This document shows, one piece after another, positions 58,201 through 64,000 of a stretch of DNA of 64,000 nucleotides. The first letter of the stretch is position 1; each line of letters begins with the position of its first letter. The DNA is from Orbilia blumenaviensis (Eukaryota > Ascomycota > Orbiliomycetes > Orbiliales > Orbiliaceae), in assembly GCA_036872755.1 (NCBI GenBank), contig JAVHNS010000002.1, positions 4,030,001-4,094,000 of the forward strand, in the 5' to 3' direction. The position numbers and the translations under genes were made by a program. The notes under the pieces were generated by a model that made no database searches, had not been told where the DNA came from, and was given only the letters and a program-made list of their open reading frames with translations.

Positions 58201-59256
58201 TGTGTGAGAATTTTGATTTTGGGGTTGGAAAATCCGCGTTACTCGAACCTTCTCCAGTTTCCGTCCTTTTGGATGGAGAATCTATTGGAGAACTGATTTT
58301 GGTGCCAGAAGACTCGAGGAATTGTGCTCGTCGCTTCTCGACAACCATTCCTAAAGTAACCCATCTTTGCTCCTGGAATTCCACACCAAGTTCCCCAATA
58401 TGAATCCCATTTAGACTACCGTACACCTTTACCAGATGCGAAAATAAGGTAACGGCTATTTTATTTGCATTCCCGATTGTCGAGTTCGGTGCAATCACGA
58501 GAGTTGGGATCGGAGAAAAGTCGAAGCCTAAGGCGGGTAAAACAGGGTCGAATCCACGGCCTTGGTCATCGGATCTCGCGCGTTCCAGCCAGGTATGCGA
58601 GCATTGTGGACATTTCAATAGATGTCGAGCACGATCATCCTCGCTAGACGTCCGATGGCGAGGCTCCGAGACCGATGGCTGATGGCCCTTCTTCTCTTTC
58701 TGTAAAGAATGTCTGATGTTAGCTCCCAATGTCCCGACAAATCGGTCGGGTAGTGTGCCTTTAGCCGGGGACGAACCGTCGGGAACCTTAGGCGCAGCGG
58801 CATTGTGACTCCTGCGTCAACACAATTGCGGGTATATCCTGCGGAAGTCCACCCGGGTTTCGGAATGCAGACAAAACAGCGAGGTCCTCGAACTCTGATA
58901 TCAGAATGCCGACGATGTTTGTCGAATATGAAATTGACAGCAGATGATTGATGTTGTCACAACCTTCCCTCGCTTGCTACGGTCGATATAGGCTGAAGTC
59001 TATTTCGCCGAACAACTTTCAAAGGTCCAACTTCAAAAGAAGGTTCTAAAACTTGCTCAGCCCAGCTTTCTGCCGACGGGTTTGAGGATTGGGTAATTGG
59101 GCCACTGGAATTGCGAGTCAACAAGCTTTCGGCCTCCCGCCTTTCGTGATTTGTGTTTTGGTGGAAACGAGCGAATGAGAGCACGAGAAGGCGGTCGGTT
59201 GTCCAACAGGACGATTTCCGTTTGAGATTTTGATCTGGATCCCGTGCCGGGACGCT
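55221..59256 (-). CDS. hybrid histidine kinase (PAS, HisKA-like with degenerate H-box, HATPase, receiver)
   Basis: Exons read on the minus strand: about 59256-58964, 58811-57876, 57818-57594, 57531-57181, 57122-57016, 56964-56955 (10 nt), 56903-56615, 56545-56362, 56305-56280, 56217-55549, 55487-55221; all joins from 58964 onward keep phase. The N-terminal part is Ser-rich with a CxxC (LLKCPQCSHTWLERA), then PAS-like regions (FHHNLRRKTTAIKDSFGVYV; GYLTMFRDITKQREIDA). The HisKA helix reads FTSGVVSELRTPIAGIVGLL, with Ser where the phospho-accepting His belongs. The HATPase boxes are RRVLTNILSNAFKYT, KDTGIGISEE and DGLGLYVTQK. The receiver keeps VVEDN, LMDLQMPLMDGYD and the Lys in FKPLG. These proteins feed the HOG-type phosphorelay or other stress responses. 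The start codon and first exon were not resolved. Confidence 0.85.
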
Positions 59257-60341
59257 TCAGCTGGGGAATGAAGTCAAAGGAGTGAGGGCGAGGAGTTTAG
59301 AAGTCAAAGCACGCATTCGATCCAGGGAAGAGAACGATCCCCGGCGTGACCTCCATGGCAGAGTAGAAGCGGCAGGCTTATTAGACGGTAATATATTAAT
59401 AATACCGCCTCGTAAGTAATGTTAATCAACAACCGGCCCCAGAACTGAATCAGCAGTTCACGGCACAGTACAGTGATCTGCTGCCAAACCTGCCCAATCG
59501 ACAGGGCAGGCCCGGAAAACGCTGCAGACGACCTGCATCATGGCTCTTTCGCAGCCTCGAATGGCGCATCTCCAGCCGGCAGTATAGTACAGTTGCAGTT
59601 GCAGTGCTAGTTGGTGTGAGATTATATATTATCCATCACGGTTAATGTTGTCCTCCAGCTCGAGCTTGTGCGCGTGCCCGCATGCGAATGTGGGGTTGTG
59701 AACTTGAAATAGCACGATCGATGCATCTCTCCAATTCTGGTGTTATTTGAAGAACAAGCCCTTTTCCGGCACATCTTGCATCGTTGGAGGCACTCTCATG
59801 AAATGAATTCCAGACCAGCACGTGGGTTAATTAATTAACTTCAACTTGTATACATACATACTAAGTGTTTCTCACTTTGCAACCTGATTCTGCAAGCTGG
59901 CACTGGGAGGGGGGAATTCGAACTCAAGAAGGGTCCATGACGTACGCCCTTGCATGCGAGGTTGGTGGCGATTGGACTCGCTAAGACCTTAATGGGCGGG
60001 GCTTCACAAGCGGCCGTTCTCCCCACAAAAACCAGCCGTGGTTTCGGTCCGACCATATTAGATGCACAGCATCCGAATGTTCTAATGTCGTGAATCCGAA
60101 GCTTTTGCTTCAGGTACAGATACATCTGACTATTATGAAGGAGCTACTTACTCAAGTACTTGCTTACTGATCTATTTTTGAGTACCTATTTAAAGCCTGA
60201 TATGCCGTATACCAAGCAATTGTAGATGTCAAGCTGTCTGCCTCCACAAACCATATTACATTCGATCTCCACACATATTTGAAACATATCTAGCTATCTC
60301 GATATCTCGACTCCGAAATTATACTTACAGAATTCGCAAAC
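59257..60341. other. intergenic between divergent kinase and ADH genes
   Basis: Divergent promoter interval. It may contain the first exon of the kinase on the minus strand within its first 150 bases. A TATTTAAAGCC motif at about 60187-60197 lies about 150 nt upstream of the ADH start. A 94-codon minus-strand frame at 59841-60125 is unsupported. Confidence 0.5.
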
Positions 60342-61971
60342 ATGACCGAGTCAATGCGAGCTCTTCGATACCATGGCGCGAAAGACCTCCGGGTCGAGTC
60401 CGTCCCCGTCCCAGAGCTCCTGCCTGGTCAAGTCAAGATCAAGCCGGAGTGGTGTGGCATTTGTGGTAAGTAGGCTGCACAACACAACTTGGGGGGAGAG
60501 TATGAAGATTTCCATGATAGATATCCTACGGAGCTACTTGAATCCGACTTGCTGATTACGATTCATACGAGTTCGTTACAGGATCTGATTTGCACGAGTA
60601 CATCACTGGTCCCATCTTGACACCTGCTCCTGGAAAGCCCCACAGGCTGACCGGTTGCACTGTACCCTTGATTATGGGACATGAGTTTGCCGGCGAAATC
60701 GTTGAACTCGGGCCTGGCGTCGAACCAGGGCGTCTCAAGGTCGGGATGAAAGTCTGCGTTGAACCAACTCTCTTCGATGATGACTGCCCTCCATGTCTCG
60801 ATAAGCGCCGCAACCAGTGTAATAGAGGAGGTTTCTTTGGAATTTCAGGTAATATACAAATAAACCAAATGCCAAAAAAAAAAGTTTTCGCATAGCAAAA
60901 CCCTCTTTGGAGTCATATCCTTTAACACCGATATACTTGTCTAGGTTGGGGAGGCGGGTTCTCCGAATATGTCTGTTTACAGGAAAAGGTTATTCATCCT
61001 CTGCCAGATAATGTTCCGACTGATATTGGAGGCAAGTAATGATGCTATTCTATCCTCGCATTCTGTTACCGTGTCAGACTCTAAACATTGAAAACAGCCC
61101 TTGTCGAACCACTCGCCGTAGCATGGCACGCTGTTGGAGCAGCCAAACATTCCCCGGAGCACTCAGCACTCATTCTCGGATCCGGCCCTATTGGGCTCGC
61201 TGTCTTGCTTTGCTTACTTGCCAAAGGGTGTCGCCAGATCTTAGTATCTGAGGTTTCTCCCCAACGTATCCAGCACGCCCTTGACATCGCCAGTTTGCAT
61301 CCAGAGGTAGACATTAAGGTCCTCGATCCTACTAAGGAAGATGTAGTTGCAAGGGCAAAGGAACTCTGTCCTCAAGGTAACCAAGGCCCGAATGTTGCCT
61401 ATGACTGTGCCGGTGTCCAGAAGTCGCTCGATGTTGCAATCGCCGCTATCAGGAAGGGGGGTTTAGGTAAGATCCCATAATGTCATTGTGAAATCTAAAA
61501 AACAATATTGGCGGTGTCGATGTCTCCTGATAGTAGTCTCTGAACTTACGAGCGCTTGTCACCTGATAGTCTGTAACGTTTCCGTCTGGGAAAAACCTGC
61601 CACCCTCAACATCAACACCCTCGTTTTTGAGGAAAAGAAAATTATCGGGGTAGCCTGCTACCTTGAGGGCGAGTTCCAGGAGGTTATTGAAGCGATATCT
61701 ACAGGTATGTCAGATTGCACACATTTTATTCATGCTCGTAGCTGCAGATAGCCTCGATAGGTAGCCTGCAGCATCGAAAGTCCCCGAAATCTCGATAGAA
61801 AATCATGGTCGGTCCTGCTAACCTGCTGGTAACTATTTGTGACGCTTAGGCAAAATTAAGAATCCGGAAAAACTGATAACGGCGAAGGTAGGGATGGATG
61901 ATGCCGTCACAAAAGGCTTCGAAGCGCTGTATGGGTCTCGCGAACATGTGAAGATTCTTGTCCACCCTTAA
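60342..61971 (+). CDS. zinc-dependent medium-chain alcohol dehydrogenase, butanediol/sorbitol dehydrogenase-like
   Basis: Six exons (60342-60465, 60582-60848, 60945-61031, 61098-61466, 61570-61704, 61850-61971) give 367 residues in phase. The third intron uses a GC donor (GCAAGT at 61032); only this choice restores TDIGALVEPLAVAWH. Catalytic zinc ligands are Cys41 in WCGICGSDLHEY and His75/Glu76 in IMGHEFAGEIV. The structural zinc lobe has three Cys (DDCPPCLDKRRNQC), one fewer than the classical four. The NAD fold carries ALILGSGPIGLAVLL, followed by acidic residues in LVSEVSPQR, suggesting NAD(H). The C-terminus contains SVWEKPATLNINTL and KIIGVACYLEGEFQEVI, as in fungal (R,R)-butanediol dehydrogenases, which interconvert acetoin and 2,3-butanediol. 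The true substrate is inferred only from this resemblance. Confidence 0.93.
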
Positions 61972-64000
61972 TGCCGTTGTGTATGTTCGTTTAGGGGTTC
62001 CTAGCTGGTAGCAGAAGAGACTGTAGATATCGATGTAGGCGGCAAGTTTCTGGTAACACTAGACTGGGAACACAGATATCTGGATGGTACAAATAATCAA
62101 TTAAATTGAGATCTAGAGACTCTCAAAAGTTCAAAGTATGCGATCTTCCATCCGGCATCCGCACTGCGGAGAAACAATAAGGGGGTTCCCTGGGCTATAG
62201 CAGGCTTGTAAATGCAAAGTCCGACCCGATTCTATGAGTGAATCCCTTTAGGGGCCAAAGGCAGTAATTGTCAGCACGCGGCAGCCACCCAATAAGTGCA
62301 AGAGTACTGCCTGGCTGGAATATTCGTTCAGCCTACCAAAAAGTCGACACGTATATCATTACAGAAAATTACACCCCCATGGACTCAAGGAGGTTGGTTA
62401 CCCACTCTCAAACTTGATCATTTGCCCACTCGCATGATCAAATACTCTTGGATAGAAGCCAAATTCGTGGAGGCTGGACCTCAAGACCATTGGCCCCATA
62501 GTTGATTGTCTGGCTTCAAAGTTTAAGATCCGGTTGATCAGTGATCAAGGTCCCGCTCTAGGCTATGTATCATCTGCCGTATCATCCCGGCAGCGTATTC
62601 CTCAAAGAAAAATCAATTTGCGTAATGAACCAATGCATAATGAAGTTAACCCATTTAATCGTATTCCCAATTGCGAATCAGTCCATGTAGCTACGTAGCC
62701 AGATAGCTCCAGTCTAGATCCAGAATGATCCATCCCTCAGATTTTTCGAGTTCTCAACTCCCAAACTTGAATGTGTAATGAAACACTCAAATTAACATGC
62801 CGTATTCATTTTGAAGATCCCGGCCAAGCGGAAGCTGCACAGTCGACGCTCGTCTCCGATCATTCTGTTCCCCAAGTTTACGTACACCGATGACTTGCAT
62901 ACCGACCCTCCCATCAAAATGGAAATCCGTGACCGAGCACCACCGAGAGTCCTGTGGTAATAATACGCTAGACTATATGGAAACTCACACAGCCGTATAG
63001 GCTATCGATAGCTATCGTGCATCGACAAATGCAATGCCCTTGACCTATCAATATTCGGTCAGAAGTATCTTGCTGGTACCACAGATAAAATGCGCAAACA
63101 CGAGACACAAAATTAAATGTTGAGCTCCCGTTTTCAGCCTTGTGTCACAATGCAAATCCAGATGAACCAGATACAGATTCATTTTCACTTCGCACGAAAC
63201 ATTAATTTCACTCCCAACAAAACTTCCATAAGGCCAAATCATAAGTCTAGCACAAGAAGGCCTTATCTGATCCAGTGGTAAAACCCGATAGAATCATAGT
63301 ATGACCTGATATAAAGCTTGAAATCCTACAAGCGAAAATTCACAAAAATACCCTTGAATATCTAATCAATATCTCAAATATATCACAAATCAATATCAGT
63401 ATAACACAAAACCCAAAATCTGTGCCCTACTACAATTGCACCACATGCATATTACCACAACCTCTTTTCATATAGATAACTTCAATTGATATTGATAATG
63501 CCCCGTAAAGAAAGTCACAAAATCTCCCCTCATTTGCCATCACATAACTTTTTCGATACCCGAGTGAATTTATTGTCACTCACTCACTGGGTCTAGGTTT
63601 TCAACCCACAAACCAAGACATGCAACTACCAGGGCCTTGCAGGCAAGACACGGCCACCTCGATCCCACAAGCCGTCGTCCAATCAAAGATCTTAAACCTA
63701 GCCTACCGGAAGCGAATGGCTTTTCCTATCGAGATTTCGGCCCCTCGCTTTGTTTTCTATCCGTTACAAGCCAGGGCATCGATGCACTAAGGCCCACTTG
63801 TCGGTGGCACTGGGCAAAACATCCACCGAATCGGCCACTACGCACAAGCTGAAAAGAAAGAAGAAAAAAAGCTATGATCCGTTCATCTCGTCAGGATACC
63901 CCGTGGACACTTGCCGTCCTAACTTCCGCATTTGATGCCAACCGTTGTTAAGAATTAACGTTTTCCCCTCGCGAGGTGTCAAACACCAGGTAACGACTGA
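61972..64000. other. intergenic, no gene recognised to the right edge
   Basis: 2 kb downstream of the ADH gene. Only short, motif-free frames occur on either strand (for example 62296-62505 + and 63637-63935 +). The stretch 63340-63500 is AT-rich, with repeated AATATC/CAAATATC-like words. Confidence 0.5.

Overview
The window looks like nuclear DNA of a filamentous ascomycete (Pezizomycotina). Genes carry several short introns of roughly 45-120 nt with GTANGT-type donors and CTAAC-like branch points. The gene families are typical of this group: CFEM proteins, an AA9 lytic polysaccharide monooxygenase, a hybrid histidine kinase and a PLAC8 protein. A leotiomycete-like host is only a guess. Gene density is low, about 17 supported genes in 64 kb, with long intergenic stretches of 1-8 kb. 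No tRNA, rRNA or CRISPR array was recognised.

Layout. 1-334: 3' end of a gene entering from the left (+). 3.5-5.6 kb: Ser/Pro-rich conserved fungal protein (-). 5.6-13.9 kb: gene-free, with simple repeats. 13.85-14.9 kb: secreted AA9 LPMO, six exons (-). 16.65-17.7 kb: unknown two-exon gene (-). 19.4-20.3 kb: Rpr2/Rpp21/Snm1-like RNase P/MRP protein (+). 22.4-24.3 kb: NAD(P)-dependent aldehyde dehydrogenase (+), followed at 25.05-26.55 kb by an FMN-dependent alpha-hydroxy-acid dehydrogenase (+). 26.65-27.65 kb: unknown protein (-). 30.6-33.3 kb: App1-type phosphatidate phosphatase (+). 35.5-36.4 kb: PLAC8 Cys-rich protein (+). 37.4-39.2 kb: small membrane protein candidate and an atypical SDR (both -). 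40.4-44.0 kb: divergent valyl-tRNA synthetase (+), convergent with CENP-S/MHF1 at 44.4-45.15 kb (-). 46.8-48.8 kb: CFEM protein with a long Thr/Pro/Glu/Asp-Cys repeat stalk and GPI signal (+). 53.1-53.7 kb: small secreted CFEM protein (+). 54.36-54.70 kb: foldback MITE-like element. 55.2-59.3 kb: hybrid sensor kinase with a degenerate H-box (-). 60.3-62.0 kb: zinc-dependent medium-chain alcohol/butanediol dehydrogenase (+).

Functional reading. There is no single obvious cluster. The LPMO and two CFEM proteins are extracellular or cell-surface; ALDH, the hydroxy-acid dehydrogenase, SDR and ADH are oxidoreductases that could act on alcohols, aldehydes and hydroxy acids; Rpr2-like, ValRS and CENP-S are informational. 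The two observations most worth follow-up are a valyl-tRNA synthetase whose CP1 editing site appears dismantled while its HIGH-like and KMSKS motifs are kept, and a hybrid histidine kinase whose phospho-accepting histidine is replaced by serine while its ATPase and receiver motifs are intact. All exon models were built by eye from splice motifs and frame, so individual boundaries may be off.
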